This document shows positions 6,489-12,444 of a stretch of DNA of 12,444 nucleotides, piece after piece. The stretch is from the NCBI GenBank assembly GCA_005788935.1, contig SYAK01000264.1, positions 1 through 12,444 of the forward strand, given 5' to 3'. The stretch comes from Pseudomonadota bacterium (GTDB lineage: Bacteria > Myxococcota > UBA9042 > PHBI01). Each line of letters starts with the position of its first letter. Within the stretch, counting starts at the first letter, position 1. Below the pieces are notes generated by a model. That model saw only the letters and a list, made by a program, of their open reading frames with translations, had not been told where the DNA came from and ran no database searches. Position numbers and translations under genes: made by a program.

Positions 6489-7750
6489 GGTCGGCTGCGG
6501 GGCTGGCCCGTCGATCGCGCTCGTCGCGGCGCGGGCCCTGGCGCTTCATGGCTGCGGTGGCAGCCTGGTTCGGATTGGCCCGGGAGGCGCACGCGCACGG
6601 GCCGCCGCTCGCGGTGCATGACGTGCTGACCTGGGAGGCGGGGGCGCCCGGGGTCGTGCGCCTGCTGCGCGGTGCGGCGGTCGTCGAGGGCGACGGGCTG
6701 CGCTTCGTGTGCCCGACGCGCTGGGGCGGGCTGGATGCGCCCCTCATGCTGGGTGGGGGCGAGGCGGCGCTGGTGTTTGCGGAGTCGGGGTTCGCGTGGC
6801 TCGGGCGGGACGGGCAGGTGGCGGGCGCAGAGGCCCTCGCCGCGTTGACGCCGTCGCAGGTGCGGGCTGTCGCGGCTGACGGAGGCCAGGTCGTCGCGGT
6901 CGTCGGCGAGGGTCAGGGTGGGGCGCTGTGGCGGCTCGCCCCAGGCGCGCCCGAGCGGCTCTGGGGCGCGTCTGTGGCGCCAGACGCGGTGGCCATCGGA
7001 GGGGCGTCGTCGTGGCTCGTGGCGACCGAGGACGGCGGGCGGGTGGTCGTCTCTGAGGTGTCGCGCGACGTGGACGGCGCGACGCGGGAGGTCGTGTGGG
7101 TCGAGGCCGCCTATCGGGCGACCCCGGCGCTGGTGTGGCTCGGCCTGGGCGGGCTGTGGCTGCGCGGGGCCGAGACGGGGGGCTTTCGCCTTGACAGGGT
7201 CGTGCCAGGGCCGGACGGAGATGGCCGGCTCGTCAACGTCGCGCGGACGAGCGACCCGATCTTCGGGCCGGTCGCGGTGACGACGGAGCGAGGGTCCGAG
7301 GTCTTCGTCGTCATCGGCGGGGCGCTGCGTCGGGTGGCGGGGGACGAGCTCGGTGAGGCGGTCGGTGAGGGCGTGGTGCAGCCGCGGCTCTTCTGTCTGC
7401 GCGGCGGGGCGTCGCAAGGGGACCTCTTCGCGTGCGACGCGACCGACCTCCTGCGGGTCGACGCGGCGACGGGGGCGCTGACACCGTTCCTCGGGCTGGC
7501 ACAGCTCTTGCCGCCGTCGCTCGACGGACTCGACGACACGACACGTTTTGCGTGCAACCTTGAATGGCAGGATGCGGCGCGCGACGCGGGGCTGGCTGCG
7601 GCGACTGCGGGGCCCGACGCGGTCACAGCGCCAGTCGGCGGTGCAGGGGGCGGCTGTGGCACGTCGGCGGGCGTTGGGGCCCCAGCGGTGCTTGGATTGC
7701 TTGGGTTTCTGGGGCGCCGAAGGGGCAGGCCGGGCGGTCGGCCGACTTGA
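6464..7750 (+). CDS. Secreted propeller-like protein with MYXO-CTERM-like sorting tail, lysine-free
   Basis: With the GTG at 6464 the protein has 428 residues and overlaps the lysyl oxidase gene by 25 bases. The alternative ATG at 6548 has no ribosome binding site and would leave a signal peptide without a positive N-region, so I prefer 6464, with doubt. An Arg-rich N-region and the hydrophobic stretch MAAVAAWFGLAREAHA suggest signal peptidase I cleavage after AHA near residue 44. The body (about 45-385) is beta-rich with Gly/Trp patterns and resembles the secreted propeller-like proteins common in myxobacteria; no catalytic motif is visible. The C-terminus has the MYXO-CTERM layout: Gly-rich linker with Cys398 (GGGCG), hydrophobic segment about 403-416 (VGAPAVLGLLGFLG), then RRRGRPGGR. 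Such tails are recognised by myxosortases and the protein is then held at the surface. Classical members often have a second Cys; this one has a single Cys. I count no lysine in the whole protein. Confidence 0.82.
   Translation: MRSQGGALRSAAGLARRSRSSRRGPWRFMAAVAAWFGLAREAHAHGPPLAVHDVLTWEAGAPGVVRLLRGAAVVEGDGLRFVCPTRWGGLDAPLMLGGGEAALVFAESGFAWLGRDGQVAGAEALAALTPSQVRAVAADGGQVVAVVGEGQGGALWRLAPGAPERLWGASVAPDAVAIGGASSWLVATEDGGRVVVSEVSRDVDGATREVVWVEAAYRATPALVWLGLGGLWLRGAETGGFRLDRVVPGPDGDGRLVNVARTSDPIFGPVAVTTERGSEVFVVIGGALRRVAGDELGEAVGEGVVQPRLFCLRGGASQGDLFACDATDLLRVDAATGALTPFLGLAQLLPPSLDGLDDTTRFACNLEWQDAARDAGLAAATAGPDAVTAPVGGAGGGCGTSAGVGAPAVLGLLGFLGRRRGRPGGRPT
7497..7512 (+). promoter_or_regulatory. Sigma-54-like site inside the MYXO-CTERM-like gene
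   Basis: TGGCACAGCTCTTGCC matches the -24/-12 consensus TGGCAC-N5-TTGC at all ten fixed positions. It lies inside coding sequence about 316 bases before the proposed start at 7828, so it could drive the B-repeat/FGE-like gene or be chance. Confidence 0.25.
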
Positions 7751-7760
7751 GCCGACTTGA
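7741..7760 (+). repeat. Tandem duplicated decamer covering a stop codon
   Basis: GCCGACTTGA occurs twice in a row. The first copy contains the TGA stop of the MYXO-CTERM-like gene; the second lies directly after it. Confidence 0.7.
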
Positions 7761-7827
7761 GGCTCGCAGTTGTGCATTCTGGGCGCTCGTGCTTCCATGT
7801 GGGCACCCCCGAAGCCAGTCTGTCCAT

Positions 7828-8172
7828 GTGTCGAGAGGAGCTGCGCGTAAGGCGAGCCGATATCCACGTTGTGTCGGCGGTTTTGTGGCCGGCATGGTCC
7901 TGTTTGGCTGTGACAGCGATCCCGCGAGTCCGGAAGCGGACGCACAGAGCGAGACCTCCGACGACGCGGCCACCGATGACGCGGGCGCGACGCCCGACGC
8001 AGTGACCCCAGTCGCCGACGCGGTCTTCGACCTCGACGCGAACGGGCTGCCCGATGGCAGCGGCGGGGCGAGGTGGTCCCCGATGATGCGACGGCGCCCG
8101 ACGATGACGTGGCTCAACCCGACGATGACGCGTCGGGCGACACCGGCTCGCGGCAGACCACGGTCCTCGTGA
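7828..8172 (+). pseudogene. Lipoprotein signal and acidic linker, out of frame with the B-repeat/FGE-like protein
   Basis: Reading from a GTG at 7828 gives an N-terminus with five basic residues (SRGAARKASRYPR), a hydrophobic run CVGGFVAGMVLFGC with lipobox L-F-G-C, and an acidic linker (SDDAATDDAGATPDA, then DLDANGLPDG). From about 8071 this frame turns into Met/Arg-rich nonsense (RWSPMMRRRP) and stops at 8172. At the same place the -1 frame becomes an acidic linker (VVPDDATAPDDD) and runs on as the large protein starting at 8073. This is the expected N-terminus of that protein, separated by a one-base loss. One extra G in the GGGG run at 8065-8068 would restore a single frame. It may be a true mutation, slippage-controlled expression or a sequence error. 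The exact start is uncertain, as no good ribosome binding site precedes 7828. Confidence 0.7.
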
Positions 8173-11100
8173 CCTTCGACCCGCAGGGCGGTGTGCTCGC
8201 CGGTCCGACCGACGCGACCGTGGTGCTGGGCGATCCCTACGGCGCGCTGCCGGAGCCGACCCGCACCGGGCATCGCCTCAACGGCTGGTGGACCGGACCG
8301 AATGGCACCGGCGAGCGGGTCGAGGCGGGGACCCTCGTCACGAATCCGGATCCGCATGTGCTCTACGCCTGGTGGGATGCGCTGTCTTATACCGTCTCCT
8401 TCGACACACGCGGCGGGGTCGCCTGCGGGATGCGCGTCCCTGTTCGGTATGGGACCGTGTACGCTTACGCCCTCGGGCTGTGCCCGACGGCTCAGCCCGC
8501 CATGGGCGGCGGAGCGCCGATGGGCTATGTGTTCGCGGGCTGGTTTGATGCGCCGACGGGGCCCGCGGACGTCATCCTGCCGACGACGCTCATGCTGCGC
8601 GCCGAGGACCACACGCTGCATGCCCGCTGGAGCCCTGCGCGAGTGCGGGTGTGGCGGGACGAAAACGGGGGCGAGGCGTGCGGTGGACCGGGTGTGAGGT
8701 CCGGGACCTACGTCGATTTTGATGGTGCCTACGGGGCGGCGCTCTGCACGCCGACGCGCGCGGGCTTCACCTTTGCGGGGTGGTGGACGGTCGCTGATGC
8801 GACCGGGGGCTCCGAGGTCCTCGCGACGACCGTCGTGCGGAACCCCGAGACGCACACGATATGGGCCCGCTGGAGCGCCAACGCCGTGACCGTGACGTGG
8901 GATCCGAACGGGGGCGCGGCGTGCTCCGGGGCTGCGACGAGCGCGCCGCTCTATAGTGGACCCTACGGCGCCTCGCCGTGTGTCACGACGCGCGCCGGGT
9001 TCGTGTTGAGCGGCTGGTACACGGTCGCGGACCCGAGCGGCGGCGAACGCGTGCGCGAGTCGACGCGGGTGGATGCCGCCGGGCCTCACACGCTCTATGC
9101 GCGCTGGGTGTTGCCAGGTCCGAGCGGCTTCGCGCGGGTGGAGGCGGGCAGCTTCGTGATCGGGTCGCCAGCGGGCGAGGTCGGGCGGTACACGGACGAG
9201 GCGCAGTCGACGGTGACGCTGACGCGCCCGCTCTGGATGAGCGAGACCGAGGTGACGCAGGCGGAGTGGAACGCGGTGGCTGGCGGGACCTCGGTCGGTG
9301 GCTGCGGGGCGAGCTGCCCGAAGGACAACATCACGTGGTGGAGCGCGCTCGCCTACGCGAACGCTCGGAGCGTCGCCGAGTCGCTGACACCCTGTTACGC
9401 GATGCCGACGACCCGGCCCGACGGAACGGCCTGCGCGGGCACGTGGACCGCTGGCACGCTGGACTGCGGCGACCAGCTGGGAGGGGTGGAGGCCGCCAAC
9501 GTGTACGGCTGCGACGGCTACCGCCTGCCGACCGAGGCGGAGTGGGAGTACGCGGCGCGCGCTGGCACGGCGACCGCGACCTACGGTGGCAATCTCGACG
9601 CGTCGACGGGGTGCACGAGCGTCGGTGGCGTCGGCGAGGTCGCGGCCGGGACCGCGTTCGAGGACCTCGCGTGGTACGACTGCAATCAGGGGACCTCGGG
9701 GACCGTCAAGCCGGTTCGCGCCAAGCAGGCCAACGCGTGGGGTCCCTTCGACATGCTCGGCAACGCCGGTGAGTGGACCTGGGACCGTGCGACGACCATC
9801 GGGGCCCCGGGCGGGACGGACCCTCAGACGAGGGTCGCTGGCGGCGGGAAGCGGGTCATCCGGGGCGGCAGCTTCAACAGCCCGGCGGGCTTCGTGCGCG
9901 CGGCTGTCCGCGGGGCCATGCCGGTCGGGCTCCGGGGCTTCGTCGGGATTCGCCTCGTGCGGACGGGGGCCCCCGCGAACGCCATCAAGGTGACGTGGGA
10001 TCCGAATGGGGGCGTGTCCTGCCTGGGCGGCGGCTGGAGCTACAACGGGCTCGGGTTGCCCTACGGCGCAGCGCCGTGCACGCCGACGCGGGTCGGCTAC
10101 ACCTTCGCGGGCTGGTGGACGGCGGCCTCGGGCGGGACCGAGGTCACGGCGGCGACCGTTGTGACGGCGCAGGTCGCGCACACCGTCTGGGCGCGCTGGG
10201 CGGCGACCTCGGTCCTCGTCACGTGGGACGTGGGCGCGGGCACGCCGTGCGTCGGAGCCACGCAGAGCTCGGTTGTCTTCGGGGCGCCGTATGGCCCGCC
10301 CGGTTGCGCCACGTCGCGGGCGGGCTTCACCTTCGTCGGGTGGTGGACGGACCCGACGGCTGGGGCGCGCGTGCTCGACACGACGGACGTGACGAACCCG
10401 GCCGCGCACACGCTCTACGCGCGCTGGGTGACGACGGCGAACTACCTGCGCGTGGCCCCCGGGACGTTCACGGTCGGCACCCCCGCCAGCGAGCAGGGGC
10501 GCATGGCAGGCGAGGCGCAGGGGTCTGTGACGTTGACGCGGGCCTTCGCGGTTCAGGACACCGAGGTGACCGACAGTCAGTGGCGAAGTGTGTCGGGCGG
10601 GCGCAATCCGCTCGGGCAGGCGGCCTGCGGGGTCGCTGACGCGTGTCCGGTCCAGGTCACGTGGTGGAGCGCCATCGCCTACGCGAACGCGTTGAGCGCG
10701 TCCGAGGGACTGTCGCCGTGCTATGGCATTCCGACGAACTACGGGGTGACCCGGGACCCGTGCCGCGGGACCTGGCAAGACGGGAACCTCGACTGCGGGG
10801 ACGTGGCGCCGCTGCTTCTGGCGGCTGGCAACGCCTCGGTGTACGCCTGCACCGGCTATCGCCTGCCGACGGACGCGGAGTGGGAGGTCGCGGCGCGGGC
10901 CGGGTCGGCGGGAGCGAGCTACGCGGGCGGGTGGGCCACGAACGACGGCACATGCGTCACGGTCGCGGGCGAGGGGGCGTTCGCCGCGGGCACGCTGCTC
11001 GCAGACCTCGCGTGGTACTTGTGCAACCGTGGGGCCGTCAACGCGCCGAGGGGCGTGCGCGCGAGGGCGCCCAACGCGCTCGGCCTGTACGACGTGCTCG

Positions 11101-11327
11101 GTAACGTCTGGGAGTGGGCGTGGGACCGCCACAACGCGACCGGCGTGACGGCGGGCACCGACCCGCAGGGCCCCGCGAGCGGCGCGAGGCGTGTTCTTCG
11201 CGGGGCGGACGTCAACAGCAATGAGAACTACGTGCGCCTCGGCATCCGGAGCTATGGCAACGTCACCACGGCAACGACCAACTTCGTCGGCTACTTCGGC
11301 TTCCGGGTGGTCAAGACCGTACCCTGA
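8073..11327 (+). CDS. Large surface protein: four InlB B-repeats, FGE-like domain, two B-repeats, FGE-like domain
   Basis: The open frame from the GTG at 8073 has 1084 codons, but its real N-terminus is probably the lipoprotein signal upstream in another frame (7828-8172). After an acidic linker (1-25), residues about 29-345 are four InlB B-type (Listeria-Bacteroides) repeats, with the pattern TWDPNGG...YGA..C.PTRAG[FY]TFAGWWT...HTLYARW. Residues about 346-635 are an FGE-sulfatase/SUMF1-type domain: ETEVTQAEW, YRLPTEAEWEYAARAG, DMLGNAGEWTWD, RVIRGGSF. Residues about 636-786 are two more B-repeats. Residues about 787-1084 are a second FGE-like domain: DTEVTDSQW, YRLPTDAEWEVAARAG, DVLGNVWEWAWD, and a decayed RVLRGADV. 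Neither has the two cysteines that true formylglycine-generating enzymes use for copper and catalysis; both have Ser and Val there (S603/V608, S1049/V1054). Enzyme activity of the FGE type is therefore unlikely, and a binding or adhesive role is more probable. It carries only six lysines. Confidence 0.9.
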   Translation: MVPDDATAPDDDVAQPDDDASGDTGSRQTTVLVTFDPQGGVLAGPTDATVVLGDPYGALPEPTRTGHRLNGWWTGPNGTGERVEAGTLVTNPDPHVLYAWWDALSYTVSFDTRGGVACGMRVPVRYGTVYAYALGLCPTAQPAMGGGAPMGYVFAGWFDAPTGPADVILPTTLMLRAEDHTLHARWSPARVRVWRDENGGEACGGPGVRSGTYVDFDGAYGAALCTPTRAGFTFAGWWTVADATGGSEVLATTVVRNPETHTIWARWSANAVTVTWDPNGGAACSGAATSAPLYSGPYGASPCVTTRAGFVLSGWYTVADPSGGERVRESTRVDAAGPHTLYARWVLPGPSGFARVEAGSFVIGSPAGEVGRYTDEAQSTVTLTRPLWMSETEVTQAEWNAVAGGTSVGGCGASCPKDNITWWSALAYANARSVAESLTPCYAMPTTRPDGTACAGTWTAGTLDCGDQLGGVEAANVYGCDGYRLPTEAEWEYAARAGTATATYGGNLDASTGCTSVGGVGEVAAGTAFEDLAWYDCNQGTSGTVKPVRAKQANAWGPFDMLGNAGEWTWDRATTIGAPGGTDPQTRVAGGGKRVIRGGSFNSPAGFVRAAVRGAMPVGLRGFVGIRLVRTGAPANAIKVTWDPNGGVSCLGGGWSYNGLGLPYGAAPCTPTRVGYTFAGWWTAASGGTEVTAATVVTAQVAHTVWARWAATSVLVTWDVGAGTPCVGATQSSVVFGAPYGPPGCATSRAGFTFVGWWTDPTAGARVLDTTDVTNPAAHTLYARWVTTANYLRVAPGTFTVGTPASEQGRMAGEAQGSVTLTRAFAVQDTEVTDSQWRSVSGGRNPLGQAACGVADACPVQVTWWSAIAYANALSASEGLSPCYGIPTNYGVTRDPCRGTWQDGNLDCGDVAPLLLAAGNASVYACTGYRLPTDAEWEVAARAGSAGASYAGGWATNDGTCVTVAGEGAFAAGTLLADLAWYLCNRGAVNAPRGVRARAPNALGLYDVLGNVWEWAWDRHNATGVTAGTDPQGPASGARRVLRGADVNSNENYVRLGIRSYGNVTTATTNFVGYFGFRVVKTVP
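8097..8130 (+). repeat. Short direct repeat in the acidic linker
   Basis: CCCGACGATGACG occurs exactly at 8097-8109 and 8118-8130, 21 bases apart, encoding PDDD twice. Such repeats make linker length prone to change. Confidence 0.65.
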
Positions 11328-11607
11328 GGGGGGCCTGCCGCGCGCGCCTCGAGGTCGGGGCGCTGCGCACCTTGGTGACGTGGCGATCGGGTGTAGAGGA
11401 CGGCTCGGGCGCTGCGTCGCGGGGGGACGAAGCCACCTGAGGCGACGCCGGGGCGTGTGACGCGCATCATGCGCGCGCGCCGAACCGGGCAGGCCTGGCG
11501 ATTTGTCTCGGAACTGCGCCGGCGCGGGTCGACGCGGCCGGTCGCGCGCCTCGCAGTCCGTCGGCCTGCCGGCCCTTGCGTGCGGTCGGAGGCTTGGCTC
11601 GCGCGGC

Positions 11608-11629
11608 CCTCGGCGCCAACCGGCCGAGG
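11608..11629. terminator. Hairpin CCTCGGC / GCCGAGG between converging genes
   Basis: A perfect 7-base GC-rich stem surrounds an 8-base loop, 280 bases after the B-repeat/FGE-like gene. No T-run follows, so intrinsic termination is uncertain. Confidence 0.3.
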
Positions 11630-11695
11630 ACCGAGACAGGCGGTTGACGCGAGCTGACTCAGGCCGGCGCGCACCAGAGGTCGCAAGAGCGCCTC

Positions 11696-11707
11696 GACGC
11701 ATGCGTC
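11696..11707. repeat. Perfect 12-base palindrome
   Basis: GACGCATGCGTC is fully self-complementary and could be an operator. On the RNA level, ACGCATG (11697-11703) could instead pair with CATGCGT (11739-11745), enclosing the hairpin at 11720-11736. Confidence 0.4.
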
Positions 11708-11719
11708 TTGCTCTGGCGG

Positions 11720-11736
11720 CTTGCGCGGAGCGCAAG
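11720..11736 (+). other. Hairpin CTTGCGC-GGA-GCGCAAG leading into the GTTCAT motif
   Basis: A perfect 7-base stem with a three-base loop ends inside motif copy B1 (11734-11754); its last three bases AAG are the first of the motif. Confidence 0.4.
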
Positions 11737-11804
11737 TTCATGCGTTCGGACACGACCCCCGGCTGCGACCCGGGGCACGTTCATAGGCCCGGACAGGCCC
11801 CCCC
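11734..11804 (+). repeat. Intergenic motif GTTCAT-N5-CGGACA, copies B1 and B2
   Basis: B1 (11734-11754) matches copy A (3336-3356) at 19 of 21 bases. B2 (11777-11804) keeps GTTCAT, CGGACA and a following C-run but differs between. The two are 43 bases apart, and each is followed within a few bases by a hairpin starting in its C-run (11757-11775 and 11797-11815). Confidence 0.5.
11757..11775. other. Hairpin CCCCGG / CCGGGG
   Basis: A perfect 6-base stem with a 7-base loop begins three bases after motif copy B1. It could be part of a structured RNA or a termination signal; no T-run follows. Confidence 0.35.
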
Positions 11805-11815
11805 GGAGGAGGGGC
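11797..11815 (-). terminator. Hairpin downstream of the partial right-edge gene
   Basis: GCCCC (11797-11801) pairs with GGGGC (11811-11815), with two more GC pairs inside around a single unpaired A. On the minus strand it starts 22 bases after the stop of the right-edge gene, a usual place for a terminator, but no T-run follows. Confidence 0.35.
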
Positions 11816-11837
11816 GGGGACGGCCAAGCGCGCGGCC

Positions 11838-12443
11838 TCAGTAGCCGAGGGCTGTCTCACGGGGGAGGCAATCGATGACGGGCCCGTTCGAGCCGGTCGT
11901 GATGCCGGTGACGGCCTGGTCGGGCCACTTGATGGTGGCGACGTCCCACATGGCGCACTCGTTCAGCGGGACGCGCTCCCACTGGAAGCGGCGCTGGCCG
12001 TAAATATAGACCCGGATGGTGCCCTCGGACATGCCGAATTCCCAGTCATCCCAGTAGTGTACGCCGACGCGGTAGGTCGCGCCGAACTCGGGCATCGAGA
12101 GGTTCAGGTTCTCAGGGCCGGCCCCGTCGGTGTCATCGCGGTCGAGGCTCGGGTCGTCGGTCGTGCCGGATCCCCCCCAATTGGGTCGCTTGTTGAGCCA
12201 GAAGCAGTCCTTGCTGCCGTCAAACCAATTCATGCCGGCTGTTGGGTGCAGGAAGTGGAGATCCAGGTCGGTGCCGTTCGAGTTGCCGAAGTCGTCGAAG
12301 TCCGTGTCGCTCTGGTTCGAGTCGGCCGGGGTGTTCCAGAGCAGCTCGACGCGGATGGCCTCGTCCGACGTGACGATGACGGTGAACTCGGCCTGGCTGC
12401 AGGACTCGGTGCCAAGCGCGTCCCAGACCTTCAGGCGGAAGAT
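11838..12443 (-). CDS. C-terminal part of a secreted surface protein with Asp/Trp-rich end domain (N-terminus outside window)
   Basis: The minus strand is open from the right edge to the TGA at 11840-11838, giving 201 visible residues and no start of its own; internal ATGs such as the one at 12233 fall inside the domain. The first 25-30 residues (FRLKVWDALGTESCSQAEFTVIV) look like the end of a PKD- or Ig-like domain. The rest is one domain: EAIRVELLWNTP, then TDLDLHFLHPTAG, NWFDGSKDCFW, DDPSLDRDDTDGAGPENLNL, YRVGVHYWDDW, and VRVYIYG-like strands ending VPLNECAMWDVATIKW. I recognise this pattern as a C-terminal domain of exported proteins in myxobacteria-like genomes, broadly similar to YfaP/DUF2135-type domains, with no established function. 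The Asp clusters suggest calcium binding. It converges on the plus-strand cluster and need not belong to it functionally. Confidence 0.82.
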   Translation of the reverse strand: MFRLKVWDALGTESCSQAEFTVIVTSDEAIRVELLWNTPADSNQSDTDFDDFGNSNGTDLDLHFLHPTAGMNWFDGSKDCFWLNKRPNWGGSGTTDDPSLDRDDTDGAGPENLNLSMPEFGATYRVGVHYWDDWEFGMSEGTIRVYIYGQRRFQWERVPLNECAMWDVATIKWPDQAVTGITTGSNGPVIDCLPRETALGY

Positions 12444-12444
12444 G

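Larger units (their letters stand above)
11328..11837. other. 510-base region without a credible gene, rich in inverted repeats
   Basis: Open frames here are Arg/Pro/Ala-rich, lack ribosome binding sites or homology-like features, and overlap known genes. The region lies between two converging genes. Its left part (11328-11600) shows little beyond the dyad CGCGCAT-C-ATGCGCG at 11461-11475. Its right part (11608-11815) holds four perfect-stem hairpins, a 12-base palindrome and two GTTCAT-motif copies. None of the hairpins is followed by a T-run on either strand. Confidence 0.7.

Noticed and set aside
6422..7945. A 507-codon minus-strand frame opposite the MYXO-CTERM-like gene
   Set aside because: Arg/Pro/His-rich shadow; the plus frame has a signal peptide and a sorting tail.
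9563..9578. Further sigma-54-like sequence TGGCACGGCG...
   Set aside because: It has GG and GC at the right distance but no TT in the -12 box and lies deep in coding sequence with no gene start nearby.
9118..9975. Active formylglycine-generating enzyme (sulfatase maturation)
   Set aside because: Fold landmarks are present but the two essential cysteines are replaced by Ser603 and Val608, and no sulfatase gene is nearby.
7623..11753. A 1376-codon open frame on the minus strand opposite the B-repeat/FGE-like gene
   Set aside because: It is Arg/Pro/Ala-rich with no domain pattern, while the plus strand shows clear repeat and domain landmarks over the same span. Long antisense frames are expected at this GC content.
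11740..11844. Small 34-codon gene with GGAG upstream, sharing the residues M-x-S-D-T with the frame beginning at 3342
   Set aside because: The peptide similarity follows from the shared DNA motif, and composition is Gly/Pro/Arg-rich as in non-coding DNA here. Kept only as a motif.
1..12444. RNA genes, CRISPR arrays, insertion sequences, prophage, toxin-antitoxin or defence genes
   Set aside because: I saw no tRNA-like cloverleaf, rRNA segment, regular spacer array, transposase or integrase motif, or terminal inverted repeats around any gene.

Overview
The window is very GC-rich, with dense coding and strong G/C third-position bias. Its proteins carry hallmarks I associate with Myxococcota (the former deltaproteobacterial myxobacteria and Bradymonadia-type predators): Asp/Ala-rich lipoprotein linkers, Cys-rich VDCGG repeats, thrombospondin-3-like Asp repeats, a MYXO-CTERM-like tail, and InlB B-repeats joined to FGE-sulfatase-fold domains. 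The phylum is an inference from protein style; no rRNA or other marker gene is present.

Layout. Left edge, minus strand: a MotA-type stator/proton-channel subunit whose C-terminus runs off the window (1-804). It is divergent from a run of five plus-strand genes that all encode exported proteins. (1) A 773-aa probable lipoprotein has seven Cys-rich VDCGG repeats followed by a seven-blade RCC1-like propeller (1007-3328). (2) A 346-aa lipoprotein has Asp repeats flanking a beta-rich domain of unknown type (3481-4521). (3) A 631-aa lipoprotein contains a lysyl oxidase domain with the copper-binding H-x-H-x-H and both precursor residues of the LTQ cofactor (4593-6488). (4) A lysine-free secreted protein with a MYXO-CTERM-like sorting tail overlaps or abuts it (6464-7750). 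(5) A large protein is built as four B-repeats, FGE-like domain, two B-repeats, FGE-like domain (8073-11327). Its lipoprotein signal lies in another frame just upstream (7828-8172), so a one-base frameshift near 8056-8074 separates the two parts. Then come about 510 bases without a credible gene (11328-11837) that hold several perfect inverted repeats and two copies of a motif, GTTCAT-N5-CGGACA, also found after the first lipoprotein gene. Right edge, minus strand: the C-terminal part of a surface protein with a WD-rich, Asp-rich C-terminal domain, whose N-terminus lies outside the window (11838-12443).

How it may work together. The plus-strand genes look like a cell-envelope or surface locus. 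A copper amine oxidase of the lysyl oxidase family (animal relatives crosslink matrix proteins through lysine aldehydes) sits among secreted multi-repeat proteins that appear heavily disulfide-stapled. The neighbours contain little lysine, and the adjacent gene product contains none, so any crosslinking target is more likely elsewhere. That the genes form one functional system is inference; no RNA gene, CRISPR array, transposase or phage gene was seen.
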